NCBI RefSeq assembly: GCF_000812945.1
Contig: NZ_JSYM01000007.1
Coordinates: forward strand, 1 to 64,000
Length of the DNA: 64,000 bases
Source: Flavobacterium sp. AED
Lineage (GTDB): Bacteria > Bacteroidota > Bacteroidia > Flavobacteriales > Flavobacteriaceae
Direction of reading: 5' to 3'
In this document: piece after piece, positions 42,053 to 50,878 of the stretch
Numbering within the stretch: position 1 is the first letter of the stretch
Layout of the letters: the number at the start of each line of letters is the position of its first letter
Notes under the pieces: model-generated
Seen by the model: only the letters and a program-made list of their open reading frames with translations
Database searches by the model: none
Told to the model about the DNA's origin: nothing
Position numbers and translations under genes: made by a program

Positions 42053-42565
42053 ATGGAAAAATACTTAAGACAATTAATTACAATAGAATTTGATGACAAA
42101 AAAGAAATCTTTAGTGGTTTTCTTATTGATTGGACTGAAGATTGGATTTTATTAAAAAATAATCCTTTTGATTTTATAATTGATGGCTATACGATTTTAA
42201 AAAATACAAATGTAAAGTCAATTATTCAAGACAAGGATCATGAATTCACAGAAAGAGTAATTAAACTGAAAGGTTTAAAAACAAGCGCAGCCGAAATAAT
42301 TCCGCTTAAAAATTTGTCTTCAATTACAAATTTTCTAGCGAATAAATATGAGATTTTTCAGATTACAAAAAAGTCAGACAAAGCTGTTTATCTCGGTAAA
42401 CTCATAGAACTAAATGAGGAAGAACTGGTAATAGATTTTTTGGGAACCGAAGGGAAATTTGAGGGTGAAATGACTTTTAAGCAAAACAAAATAAGAGTTA
42501 TAGAATTTGATACTGATTATATCAATTCTTTGAAACTAATTGTTGACGAAGAAAAGAAAAAGTAA
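42053..42565 (+). CDS. Unknown protein, possible tandem Sm-like barrels (paralogue 2)
   Basis: 170 aa, nearly identical to 38391-38903. Most changes are conservative and both frames are intact, which suggests that both copies are under selection or that the duplication is recent. Same promoter block and same convergent partner gene downstream. Confidence 0.7.
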   Translation: MEKYLRQLITIEFDDKKEIFSGFLIDWTEDWILLKNNPFDFIIDGYTILKNTNVKSIIQDKDHEFTERVIKLKGLKTSAAEIIPLKNLSSITNFLANKYEIFQITKKSDKAVYLGKLIELNEEELVIDFLGTEGKFEGEMTFKQNKIRVIEFDTDYINSLKLIVDEEKKK

Positions 42566-42709
42566 TTGTATGCAAACAGCCCGTAAGGGTTGCCACAACG
42601 GCTCCAAAAATCTAAATTGATTAAAAAATAGCTGTATTACTAACAGAAAAAAATATGAAAAGGCATCAAAAATAGTTACCGCAGAAATAAAATATTTATT
42701 GGTTATGTA

Positions 42710-42973
42710 TCAATCCTCTAGACAAGTACTTTCAGATATACCAGATTGGGCTAAACATTCTCTAGTATAAGCGTTATCCTTTAATAAAAACTCATTTATG
42801 CAATATCTTAGATTTTTAATAGAGTCTTTTTTTAATTCCTCTGTATAACTAACCTTATTTTTAGCTTCTAAAAATACAGAAATTATCTCTTGCGCTATTA
42901 TCTCTCTTTTAATAGAATTTTTTTCAGAAAGTAGCTCGATTATTTTTTTAATAAAAGTGGCTTTATTTGACAT
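42710..42973 (-). CDS. Small helical unknown protein (paralogue 2)
   Basis: 87 aa from ATG at 42973 (MSNKATFIKKIIELLSEKNS); an upstream ATG at 42997 is in frame, but the paralogue at 39311 fixes the start. Differs from the first copy at more positions than the 170-aa partner does, yet keeps its length and the C-terminal SGISESTCxED. Confidence 0.65.
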   Translation of the reverse strand: MSNKATFIKKIIELLSEKNSIKREIIAQEIISVFLEAKNKVSYTEELKKDSIKNLRYCINEFLLKDNAYTRECLAQSGISESTCLED

Positions 42974-43453
42974 AATTAATTTAAAATGTAAAATCAAAAT
43001 TAAGAAAAATAATTGGTAAATTACAAAAAAAGTAATGCCGACTGTACAACAAACTCAGTAAAAATCTAAATCGGCATAAAATAAAATAAAATAAAAATAA
43101 GCTCATTTATCCCGATTTTTTGGAAATTTTATGCGAGATTTATTTTTAACTTATATTCTATTTTGTTAATATTTGTGTTTAATAACATTTTGCTGGTACT
43201 CTCGTTAATATAGGAAGCAATTCGATTTTTGTCATAGATATAAAAAAGATGCTTTAAAATGAGGTGTTTTTTTGTTTTTACATTTTTTTTCTGATAATGT
43301 GGAAAACCAGAAAGGATTATAGAAATGGTTTTGTAGGTTTGGAGAATAAAACTCAGCCCCAGTTGAGTGTATACAATAAAAAATAAACAGATTTAATAAA
43401 AAAGAGAGAACCAATTTCTGGGCTCCCTCTCTTCTATCATTTTTTATCAGGAA
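42974..43453. other. Intergenic region with an orphan array promoter
   Basis: Tail of the duplication up to about 43150, then AT-rich DNA. At about 43295-43350 is a copy of the promoter block (ATAATGTGG, then TTTTGTAGGTTTGG with TAGGTTTG as -7 box) homologous to 33938-33985, but no plus-strand gene follows it; this probably marks the array's right end. The terminator of the next minus-strand gene is at 43397-43432. Confidence 0.65.
43397..43432 (-). terminator. Intrinsic terminator after the gene at 43454
   Basis: AGAGAGAACC (43403-43412) pairs imperfectly with GGCTCCCTCTCT (43421-43432), with an A-tract on its left that is a T-run on the minus strand. Confidence 0.7.
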
Positions 43454-43936
43454 TTAGTCTCTTTCATGCCCATCCCCATGTTTACTTCCATGACCCTCAT
43501 CATTGTCATAATCATCATTGTCATATTCTCTTCGATTATCACATTCTCTTCGATTATTATAATTTATTGATCTTTGTGGTCTGCCATGATAACCTCTGTA
43601 ATATCTCATTCTATCATTATCAAAATTTCTATAAGGTCTAGAACCATGATAATCATTCAAAACCACTTTGTATCCATTGTATAGGTCATAATTTCTATAC
43701 TCTCTAGGCAAATATCTTGATCGTATCCATCTTCCTTCATCAAAATAAATAAATTGAGTAGCTCTTATATCATAATAAGCTTCAACATCTGGCAAATAAT
43801 AATAGTCTGCCTCCTCATATCCTACAGGACCCCAAGATGGCGGTGAACCTATGTTTAAACTTACTGAAATTTGTGCATGAATTGAGTTGGATGCAAAAAG
43901 GATTATTCCAGCAGCGATTAATTTTAATGTTCTCAT
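43454..43936 (-). CDS. Exported Tyr/Asp-rich protein of unknown function
   Basis: 160 aa. Signal peptide MRTLKLIAAGIILFASNSIH then AQ. The mature part has YYYLPDVEAYYDIRATQFIY and GRWIRSRYLPREYRNYDLYN, a pattern common to small periplasmic proteins of Flavobacteriia, and a low-complexity C-terminus rich in Asn, Arg, Asp and His (RRECDNRREYDNDDYDNDEG) that may bind metal or be disordered. Single gene with its own terminator. Confidence 0.75.
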   Translation of the reverse strand: MRTLKLIAAGIILFASNSIHAQISVSLNIGSPPSWGPVGYEEADYYYLPDVEAYYDIRATQFIYFDEGRWIRSRYLPREYRNYDLYNGYKVVLNDYHGSRPYRNFDNDRMRYYRGYHGRPQRSINYNNRRECDNRREYDNDDYDNDEGHGSKHGDGHERD

Positions 43937-44057
43937 TTTTGAATATTTAATTTAATGATTTTATATTAACTCTTTATATAAATACTTTTTTTGCAAAACC
44001 AACAACTGTGCCAGTATAAATTAGTTAACATTTAATTAAGATTTTTGCTTTAAAAAA

Positions 44058-44090
44058 AAGAGAAGCTACTTCGGCTTCTCTTTTTTTTTA
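44058..44090. terminator. Bidirectional intrinsic terminator
   Basis: AGAGAAGC (44059-44066) pairs with GCTTCTCT (44074-44081), flanked by an A-tract (44052-44059) and a T-run (44081-44089). It serves the minus-strand lipoprotein gene at 44099. Confidence 0.9.
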
Positions 44091-44098
44091 AATTTTAA

Positions 44099-44821
44099 TT
44101 AGTCCTTGTCATCCAAGTCTGTTTCTTGTTCAAGTAGCGATTTTATTTGCTCCCCTAAATCATGGTGTGCATCATCATTATCAGTACTGATTTCTATAAC
44201 TCCATCGCCATCGGTATCCTGAAGTAGATTTTGATTGGCTAATGTTGTTAACTTTGCCATTAGAGCGTCCAGTTGTATTTTAATATTAAGAGTTACATCA
44301 TTACTATTAACTGTAAAATCTTTAGTTGGATCTGCAAAATCCATTTTAAGTTCAGTATCCTCGCCACTCCAAATAATAAAGTTTTTACCATTTATAGTAC
44401 CTTTAATTAAAAAAGTTTTACCTTCCATTTCGCCAGGCTGAATACTTTTTTCAAACTTAAACTTAATTTCCTCATATTTCGCATTTGGAACATTTACAGA
44501 AGTGATAAATTGAGACAAAGTTTTGTTAGGATCAAGGAGATCTAATAAAAAAGGGCCTACAAGTTTAATGTCCTCATGTATAGAATCCTCGTTATGCCTA
44601 ACATCTTCTTCATCAGTTTCTAATTTAATATTTCCAATGTTAATCTTAAAGTCGGTGATAGTAACGGAAGATGCCACACGAGCTGTAGTGGAAGTCATGC
44701 CTGTTGCAGACACAGCAGATGCTTTCAATGTAACATTTCCATTAACCGAAGGGTTATCTGTACAAGAACTTGCCATTATGACCAGTAAAGCTAAAATTGA
44801 TAGTTTTTTCATATTTTTCAT
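44099..44821 (-). CDS. Lipoprotein, DUF4382-like
   Basis: 240 aa from ATG at 44821 (44812 also possible). The lipobox is LLVIMASSCTDN. The mature protein (VTITDFKINIGNIKLETDEE, then VNVPNAKYEEIKFKFEKS and FLIKGTINGKNFIIWSGEDT) resembles DUF4382-type lipoproteins of Bacteroidetes, and the C-terminus has a DTDGDGVIEIS calcium-loop-like element. Likely at the outer membrane facing periplasm or surface. It follows the ABC-membrane gene by about 200 bp and may be a separate unit. Confidence 0.72.
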   Translation of the reverse strand: MKNMKKLSILALLVIMASSCTDNPSVNGNVTLKASAVSATGMTSTTARVASSVTITDFKINIGNIKLETDEEDVRHNEDSIHEDIKLVGPFLLDLLDPNKTLSQFITSVNVPNAKYEEIKFKFEKSIQPGEMEGKTFLIKGTINGKNFIIWSGEDTELKMDFADPTKDFTVNSNDVTLNIKIQLDALMAKLTTLANQNLLQDTDGDGVIEISTDNDDAHHDLGEQIKSLLEQETDLDDKD

Positions 44822-45022
44822 TTTTTTAAAGGTTAAGTAATATATAATTAGCATTACTTAAATTAATTAAGTAATGCTTTTGGCGAACGATACAGATCCA
44901 GTCCAAAGAAGAAATGCATTTTATTTTTTTTGCTCATTTTCTCCAAATACAGAGCAAGCTCCTGTGAGCATTAATAGATAGAATAGCCCGGGAAATTACC
45001 CTTGTTTTTTTTACAGGAATTG

Positions 45023-46087
45023 TTATGCATTAGGAATACTATTGTTTTTATCATGCCCAGCAGCAGTTGCTTCATCTCCTTGGTTTAGGTCGGTAGAGGA
45101 ATTAATTATTTCATTTATTTTGCCAAAGGAAATTTTTCCTTTATTTATTACTGCTGGAACTTTCAATAGGCGTTTCATTGGTGAAATCAGCATCAGCGTA
45201 ATTAATATAAAAACCAATGCATCATTGCGGCCAATAGAACTTGAAGATAATGACATTAACCACAATAAGATTCCGATTATTGAGTATTGAAGCAAAGTCA
45301 ACAATGCCTGCAGCATACTCTCGAACTGATTATTATGCATATTAGCCGTATATAACAGGTCGGACATTCCATTGAAACGTTGTTTAGTTGCTTCTTCCAT
45401 ACTTCTTTCCTTAATGGATTTATGCCGGTGAAAGCTTCTTGTTACGAAAGCCAATAATTTACTTCTCTCATTTCGGCTAGCAGTAATCATGTTTTTTTGT
45501 AATTTGGATATGATAAAAATGATAACTATAAAAATCGCTGTCATGATCAGTAGATAGATGGCAAGCAGATGATGGATTATCCAAAGTAATACAAAGCCCA
45601 TCAACACAAAGCATCCATCCTTTATGGCACCCATAATTCCTTTTGTAAGGTAATTTTGAACACTCTTCATGTCATTGGAGTAACGCAGCAGGTATTTTCC
45701 AAAATGTTTTTCCTGAAATTTCTCCTGACTCCAGCTAATTTGTTTAGGGAAAATTTTTTCGCGGATGTGCTTTGCATACAATTCTCCTTGCTGGTAACTT
45801 ATCCACCGCTCTAAAAATTCAAATAGTGTCCTTATCAGCAACAGAATAATAAATAGTAAAAAAAATGCATAAAGGGTATGAGGTTTGATACCAAATAGAT
45901 GTAATAATCGTCCTTTACTGCTGTGAGAATGGAAATGAATTTTAAAAAATTCACCTATTGAAACAGTTACTAAAAAAGCGGCACAGCTTTGTATCAGTCC
46001 AATAAAAATATACAGGGATAGCGCAGGTTTTATGCTACTGAAATATGCTCTTTGCAGATTTTTATTTTCTGAGGTCATGTTTTTCAT
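45023..46087 (-). CDS. ABC-exporter membrane domain without ATPase
   Basis: 354 aa with about six hydrophobic helices (around residues 20-42, 72-95, 150-170, 174-195, 255-280, 290-310), arranged as an ABC type-1 exporter transmembrane domain (RTLFEFLERWISYQQGELYA, FGKYLLRYSNDMKSVQNYLT). No Walker motifs follow; the protein ends soon after the last helices. The neighbouring P-loop protein is not an ABC ATPase, so the partner is encoded elsewhere or the protein has another role. It is 34 bp downstream of the P-loop gene. Confidence 0.75.
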   Translation of the reverse strand: MKNMTSENKNLQRAYFSSIKPALSLYIFIGLIQSCAAFLVTVSIGEFFKIHFHSHSSKGRLLHLFGIKPHTLYAFFLLFIILLLIRTLFEFLERWISYQQGELYAKHIREKIFPKQISWSQEKFQEKHFGKYLLRYSNDMKSVQNYLTKGIMGAIKDGCFVLMGFVLLWIIHHLLAIYLLIMTAIFIVIIFIISKLQKNMITASRNERSKLLAFVTRSFHRHKSIKERSMEEATKQRFNGMSDLLYTANMHNNQFESMLQALLTLLQYSIIGILLWLMSLSSSSIGRNDALVFILITLMLISPMKRLLKVPAVINKGKISFGKINEIINSSTDLNQGDEATAAGHDKNNSIPNA

Positions 46088-46121
46088 AAAGTGCTGTTTA
46101 CTGGAGTATTTCTGATATAGT

Positions 46122-47192
46122 TTAAAGAGCTTTCAATAGATTCCTTTTGTTTTCTAATAAACTTTCATTGTATTTATGTAGTATCTCTACGCCATTAGCA
46201 GAAAGTTCTCCAAGATTAAGTACAGGTATCGTTGTATAGTTTTTTATTTCCTTTATCAATAAAGGACTGGCTGTAAACAATCCGCTTAAAACAAAAGGAG
46301 GCAGCCCCCATGAAGTTAAGCTATTCACTCCATTTATAGCTGCAAGGCTGTCAGTAGCCGAAAAAATAACACTATGAATTGTTTCTTTGAAACGGGGATT
46401 CGTTAGTAACATAATCGTTTCCCGTTGGTAAAGGCCATCTGCAATTTCTATTACCGTATAGTCTGGTCTAATTGCAATTACTTTTTGAAGAAGAGATTCA
46501 TATAAATCAAACAACTCCGGTTCTTCGCAGAGATAAGTAGACGGGAAGCCAAAGTCACTGAAATCGGCAGTAATATCTGCACCAAGGTCGTAGTTTAAAT
46601 CACAGTCTTTAGTATAGGCTGTTCCTGTAAGTTTAATATAAGCCACCTTATATCCTGAATTCTTTAACCCGTTTACCATATAGGCAGCGGAAGTAGTTTT
46701 TCCGCTATCCATTGAAGATCCCACTGACAAAATAACTTTAGTTGAGGTAGCGACAGCTCCTGTAAAGGATATCATGTTAGGTTGCTGATTCAGTTTAGTA
46801 TTCATAACATTACCTCCCTTATCTTTGACAAGGCCAACTAACTTAATGGTGGTAGGGCCAATATCAATATAATTGTAATGCATACTATGCACAACGCCTA
46901 CAATACCCCCTGCACCAAGGATATGTAATTCTTGATTGCATTTATCAGGCACATATCCTTCAAACTGAGCTGTAGCATATCTGTTGCCAAATGCAGCCAT
47001 CATCAAATCAGAAGAAATAATCGTTGCATTTCTCTTATCTTCATCCTCGACAGTTTTATGTTTCCCTATTTTTATTATTTCAAATATGCCAACATCTCCC
47101 ACTTTAGGGTGGTAATCAGTCAAAATAGTTTCATCGATATTGTAGTCTTTTATATCCTTGCAGATATAAGTCTTTTTAATTCGCTTTTTCAT
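46122..47192 (-). CDS. P-loop NTPase, DUF1611-like
   Basis: 356 aa, soluble. An N-terminal beta domain (KVGDVGIFEIIKIGKHKTVE, FEGYVPDKCNQELHILGAGG) precedes a P-loop domain with Walker A in SVGSSMDSGKTTSAAYMVNG and a downstream VIEIADGLYQRET acidic strand. The fold resembles dethiobiotin synthetase/CobQ-like or DUF1611 proteins. Substrate unknown. It lies 12 bp after the DUF2490-like gene, so these are cotranscribed with the ABC membrane gene. Confidence 0.72.
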   Translation of the reverse strand: MKKRIKKTYICKDIKDYNIDETILTDYHPKVGDVGIFEIIKIGKHKTVEDEDKRNATIISSDLMMAAFGNRYATAQFEGYVPDKCNQELHILGAGGIVGVVHSMHYNYIDIGPTTIKLVGLVKDKGGNVMNTKLNQQPNMISFTGAVATSTKVILSVGSSMDSGKTTSAAYMVNGLKNSGYKVAYIKLTGTAYTKDCDLNYDLGADITADFSDFGFPSTYLCEEPELFDLYESLLQKVIAIRPDYTVIEIADGLYQRETIMLLTNPRFKETIHSVIFSATDSLAAINGVNSLTSWGLPPFVLSGLFTASPLLIKEIKNYTTIPVLNLGELSANGVEILHKYNESLLENKRNLLKAL

Positions 47193-47204
47193 GAGATCTG
47201 TATT

Positions 47205-48014
47205 TTATAGGTTTGAATCCTCATTTGCTTTTGTTGTTTTTACTTTTTGACTTCTTTTTATAAAGTCAAAATTGAATGTTGCAGTTAATCCTAATACATT
47301 ATAATTATTAAACGGACGAACAATTCTTCCACTAACAGGATTCTCCACATTAATTTTATGATAGTCATCTGAAAAAAGATTGAATTCTCGTTGCATCATA
47401 CCATACAACGACACAGATAAGTTTTTGGTAATCTTAGAATTTAGATTTAATGATAATCGGCCTCGATGAAATCCATCAGGAGTTTGTTCAACAGCGAAAT
47501 TGTCATTTTGGTCATAATATTTAATCGGGTTTCCTCCAATATTATAATACAAAGAGTATGAAATTGACGGTCGCAATCGCAAAAAGTCGAAGCGCTTTTT
47601 AGTTGTAAGCTTTGTAATATAAAGAATGCGATACTTGTAGTGAGTCTCTTTGGAAGAATGTAACTCACCTTGTACAGAATTTGACCAGACCAATATATCG
47701 GCTACTGGAACTTTATAAGTTGATCGGATTGTCAATCGATTAGCTCCATCTGAGGGAGAAAATCCTCCTATTATAACGCCACTGGATACTGAAAATCTCC
47801 TAGTAAAATCATAACCAATACCTAGTGATGATTGGTTGAATTCGCTTGCAAAGCCGTTACTGATATTATAGGACCGAAGATGGCCAATATTCACGTCCAT
47901 TTTTTTTGAAAGGGACAGATTAAGTTGCACAGAATTCCAGTTTTTTAAATCATTCTGGGCATAACAAGAACTTATCGTAATGATAAGTAAAGCTAAAATT
48001 GATGCTTTTTTCAT
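47205..48014 (-). CDS. DUF2490-like outer-membrane beta-barrel protein
   Basis: 269 aa. Signal peptide (KKASILALLIITISSCYAQ), then alternating beta strands (NWNSVQLNLSLSKKMDVNIG, LRPSISYSLYYNIGGNPIKY, LSVSLYGMMQREFNLFSDDY) ending in an aromatic strand ATFNFDF. This fits DUF2490, a family of small barrels. First gene of the three-gene operon with the P-loop and ABC-membrane proteins. Confidence 0.78.
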   Translation of the reverse strand: MKKASILALLIITISSCYAQNDLKNWNSVQLNLSLSKKMDVNIGHLRSYNISNGFASEFNQSSLGIGYDFTRRFSVSSGVIIGGFSPSDGANRLTIRSTYKVPVADILVWSNSVQGELHSSKETHYKYRILYITKLTTKKRFDFLRLRPSISYSLYYNIGGNPIKYYDQNDNFAVEQTPDGFHRGRLSLNLNSKITKNLSVSLYGMMQREFNLFSDDYHKINVENPVSGRIVRPFNNYNVLGLTATFNFDFIKRSQKVKTTKANEDSNL

Positions 48015-48147
48015 TTTTTTTTGGTTAAGTAATAAATAATTAGGGGCTTATAATTGATATTTTTTGAGAAATAATTTTTATAAATACATTTATGAAAATC
48101 GGTTCCCACAATTTAAGTAACTGATTAAGGTTTGTATTTGGTTATAA

Positions 48148-49179
48148 TTAGTTCTTAGTAAAATAAAGATAATCAGTGTCTCCATTGCTACTGCTTTCGT
48201 TTTTCAGTCTAACGTTAGTAGTTGTATATTCCGTAATATTCCAATCGTCCTCTAATTCATCTAGTTTGCTATCATCAAATTTTAACAACAATACATCTTG
48301 ACCACTATTTACAAAAGTTGACCAAGTTCCGCCAATAGTACTTGTTCCCTTTACAGCCAAAACAGTTCCATTAGAATTGAAAGAAAAATTATAACCATTG
48401 TAATTTGAAGTTTCATCAATAGTGTTAAATAAGTAAGAAACATGCCATGTTCCATCTGTCAAAATCGAAGTGAAATTCGGATTTCCTCCATTACCGGAAT
48501 TAGTATTACAATCTTTTATACTATCTTCAATACTGTTTTCAAAATCAGAGTTGTTTCTAATTACAACATTTTGACCATTCAGGTTCGTAATAGAAACTGG
48601 ATAGTTGATAGAAATAAACACATTACTGTCCATATTTTCTAAAAAGTTATATAAGTCTTTATCGTTTTGAACAGTATTAGTATTTGCAATTTGATTATTT
48701 GCATTATAAATATTAATCTTTATTGGGTAATTTATATGTATACAGTCAATTTCATCAAACCCATCATCTTCATCACAATGATCAATAATCTCCTTTAATT
48801 GATTTGAATTAGTAATCATTTGCGTATTGAAATTTTGATACTGAATTGTTATTGGATATATAAAGTTTACTATATCATCATCATTTGAAAAAGCATCTAA
48901 TGCAGCTTGAACTGTTGTATAATCATTTTGGCTAGATATTGTAATTTGCTTTCCATTTACAATAACAATAACTGGTAGCTGAACATTAAAGCAACTAGAA
49001 TTATCCAAAACGTTATCTTGAGAAGTAGCGTTTTGGGACACCCTAGAAATCAAATTCGTAAGAGGAGATACGGCCGTTAAGTTTTGAGTGGTATCTTGAA
49101 TAATCAATATATCCTCATTTTGACAAGAAATAAAGACTATTGCCGTAAAACTCATTAATAAATATTTAATTGTTTTCAT
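48148..49179 (-). CDS. Lipoprotein with three internal repeats
   Basis: 343 aa. Lipobox AIVFISCQNED. The middle contains three copies of a unit of about 80 residues: (1) CFNVQLPVIVIVNGKQITIS, (2) VNFIYPITIQYQNFNTQMIT, (3) CIHINYPIKINIYNANNQIA with a fourth partial VFISINYPVSITNLNGQNVV. The C-terminus (LTDGTWHVSYLFNTIDETSN) resembles the lipocalin-like DUF found on many Flavobacteria lipoproteins. Divergent from the ECF sigma gene, about 230 bp away, so possibly part of its regulon. Confidence 0.75.
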   Translation of the reverse strand: MKTIKYLLMSFTAIVFISCQNEDILIIQDTTQNLTAVSPLTNLISRVSQNATSQDNVLDNSSCFNVQLPVIVIVNGKQITISSQNDYTTVQAALDAFSNDDDIVNFIYPITIQYQNFNTQMITNSNQLKEIIDHCDEDDGFDEIDCIHINYPIKINIYNANNQIANTNTVQNDKDLYNFLENMDSNVFISINYPVSITNLNGQNVVIRNNSDFENSIEDSIKDCNTNSGNGGNPNFTSILTDGTWHVSYLFNTIDETSNYNGYNFSFNSNGTVLAVKGTSTIGGTWSTFVNSGQDVLLLKFDDSKLDELEDDWNITEYTTTNVRLKNESSSNGDTDYLYFTKN

Positions 49180-49352
49180 ATGTAGCTACTATTTGTTTTT
49201 TAATGGGATATGGAATTGATGACTTTCGTATTGTTTTTTTGTGTCATCGAACTCCGTTTCGTGTTTCTTCATCGGTATTTGTATCGAGTTTCTATTATCA
49301 TATTTCATATAAAAAAACTAGCGGTTTAATAATAAAACAGTTTACAGTAACA

Positions 49353-49397
49353 TTACCCTACTAAAATTTAAAAATAAATTTACCTTTGTAAGGTAAA
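49353..49397 (+). promoter_or_regulatory. Sigma-gene promoter inside a palindrome
   Basis: TTTACCTT (49379-49386) and AAGGTAAA (49390-49397) are exact reverse complements, and the TACCTTTG inside (49381-49388) fits the TAnnTTTG -7 box. TTACCCTACT at 49353-49362 is the reverse complement of AGTAGGGTAA at 49929-49938, at the end of the sigma gene. Confidence 0.6.
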
Positions 49398-49411
49398 AAA
49401 TTACGAAATAA

Positions 49412-49933
49412 ATGACAATAAATTCATTATCAGAAACTTGCGATAAAATTATATTTTCAACCTTTTTCAAAAGTCATGCAAAGTCACTTCGCAATTTTCT
49501 GTTTTATAAGTATGGAAATAAAGATCAAGCTGACGATTTAACGCAGGAAGCTTTTATTAAACTCTGGCAAAACTGTGCTGCGGTCCCCATTGAAAAAGCG
49601 AAATCCTATATCTATATAATTGCCAATAATAATTCTCTTAACGAAATTGCGCATCAAAAAGTAGTTTTGGAATATGAAAAGAATTTTGCCGGTTTTGATA
49701 AAACAAATGAAAACCCGGAATTTATACTCGAAGAAAAACAATTCAAAAGCAAGCTCTTAAAATCAATTGAAAATTTAAATGAAACACAACGAGTTGCATT
49801 TTTGATGCACCGCATTGATGGTAAGAAATATAACGAAATTGCAGAAGAATTAAATATAAGTGTTAAAGCAGTTGAAAAGCGAATACATTTGGCTTTAGTC
49901 CAACTAAGAAAAGAAATTGATAGTATAAAGTAG
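49412..49933 (+). CDS. ECF RNA polymerase sigma factor (FecI-like)
   Basis: 173 aa. Region 2 is in YKYGNKDQADDLTQEAFIKL (DDLTQEAF core), region 4 in LNETQRVAFLMHRIDGKKYN and EIAEELNISVKAVEKRIHLA. It directs transcription of the downstream receptor system once FecR passes a signal from the outer membrane. It is followed 45 bp later by fecR, a standard cell-surface-signalling arrangement in Bacteroidetes. Confidence 0.92.
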   Translation: MTINSLSETCDKIIFSTFFKSHAKSLRNFLFYKYGNKDQADDLTQEAFIKLWQNCAAVPIEKAKSYIYIIANNNSLNEIAHQKVVLEYEKNFAGFDKTNENPEFILEEKQFKSKLLKSIENLNETQRVAFLMHRIDGKKYNEIAEELNISVKAVEKRIHLALVQLRKEIDSIK

Positions 49934-49978
49934 GGTAAATTTGTTTTTACTTGTTTTAAACATAATAAGATTAATACA

Positions 49979-50878
49979 ATGGAAGAGAATCACATTTTAG
50001 CAAAGTGGCTAAACAACGATTTGACAGAAGCCGAATTAGCTGAATTTAAAGCTAATCCTGATTATGAAAAATACGAAAAAATTAAAAACTATACAGCTCA
50101 TTTAGAGGCGCCGGATTTTAATGAAGAGAAGATTTTAGAAAATACGATTAGTCATAAAAAGAATGCGCCTAAAGTTATTCCTTTATTCAAAAAATGGCTG
50201 TTTAAAGCAGCTGCTGTTTTAGTTATCGGGCTAGGAATTACATTTATGGTGCAAAATTTTGCGTCACAAACCCAATATGCGCCTAATGGTAAAAGAACCA
50301 CTTTTTTGTTACCTGATAATTCCGAAGTAGTTTTGAATGCTGGTTCAGAAATTGAATATAAAAAATGGAATTGGAACAATAAAAGAAATCTTAAATTACA
50401 AGGTGAAGCTTATTTTAAAGTAGCAAAAGGCAAAAAATTTGAAGTTGCAACTGATCTTGGAAAGGTTGCTGTCCTTGGCACTCAATTTAATGTAAAAGTA
50501 AGAAAAAGTCGTTTTGATGTAACTTGTTTTGAAGGAAGGGTAAAAGTAAATTACAAAGAAAAAGAGGTAATTTTAACCCACGGGCAAAGTGTTACTTTTG
50601 AAAATGGAAAGCAGATAAATACAACCATTAATGCTTCTAAACCAGAATGGCTAGAAAATGCAATTACTTTTAATAAAGAAAATTTACCCAACCTGTTAGA
50701 TGAAATTCAAAGGCAGTACAACATTTCTATTGAAGTGAAAGCAAAATATTCTGACGAACTATTTACTGGTAAAATTCCTATTGACAATCTTGATGTTGCT
50801 CTCCGAATTATTGCAACAACCTATCATTTAGAACCGAATAAAATTGCTCCAAACAAAATAATTTTTGAAGGAAAATAA
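49979..50878 (+). CDS. FecR-family anti-sigma factor
   Basis: 299 aa. N-terminal cytoplasmic part, one membrane helix at about residues 75-92 (WLFKAAAVLVIGLGITFMV), the FecR domain (RTTFLLPDNSEVVLNAGSEI, GEAYFKVAKGKKFEVATDLG, VLGTQFNVKVRKSRFDVTCF) and a C-terminal DUF4974 domain (LPNLLDEIQRQYNISIEVKA). It holds the sigma factor until the receptor's STN domain signals. It abuts the receptor gene with no spacer. Confidence 0.93.
   Translation: MEENHILAKWLNNDLTEAELAEFKANPDYEKYEKIKNYTAHLEAPDFNEEKILENTISHKKNAPKVIPLFKKWLFKAAAVLVIGLGITFMVQNFASQTQYAPNGKRTTFLLPDNSEVVLNAGSEIEYKKWNWNNKRNLKLQGEAYFKVAKGKKFEVATDLGKVAVLGTQFNVKVRKSRFDVTCFEGRVKVNYKEKEVILTHGQSVTFENGKQINTTINASKPEWLENAITFNKENLPNLLDEIQRQYNISIEVKAKYSDELFTGKIPIDNLDVALRIIATTYHLEPNKIAPNKIIFEGK

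Larger units (their letters stand above)
41914..43150 (+). repeat. 1.2-kb segmental duplication, copy 2
   Basis: Second copy of 38253-39480, offset about 3.66 kb, carrying the paralogous 170-aa and 87-aa genes. The promoter block here has TATGTTTA at 41945-41952 and ACTGACGTT at 42010-42018. Confidence 0.85.

Noticed and set aside
33890..43380. CRISPR array
   Set aside because: Repeats are long, diverged, irregularly spaced and separated by whole genes; no short spacers or cas genes.
33890..43380. Canonical integron
   Set aside because: No intI in the window and the GTTRRRY/RYYYAAC core is not met at most junctions; therefore described only as cassette-like.
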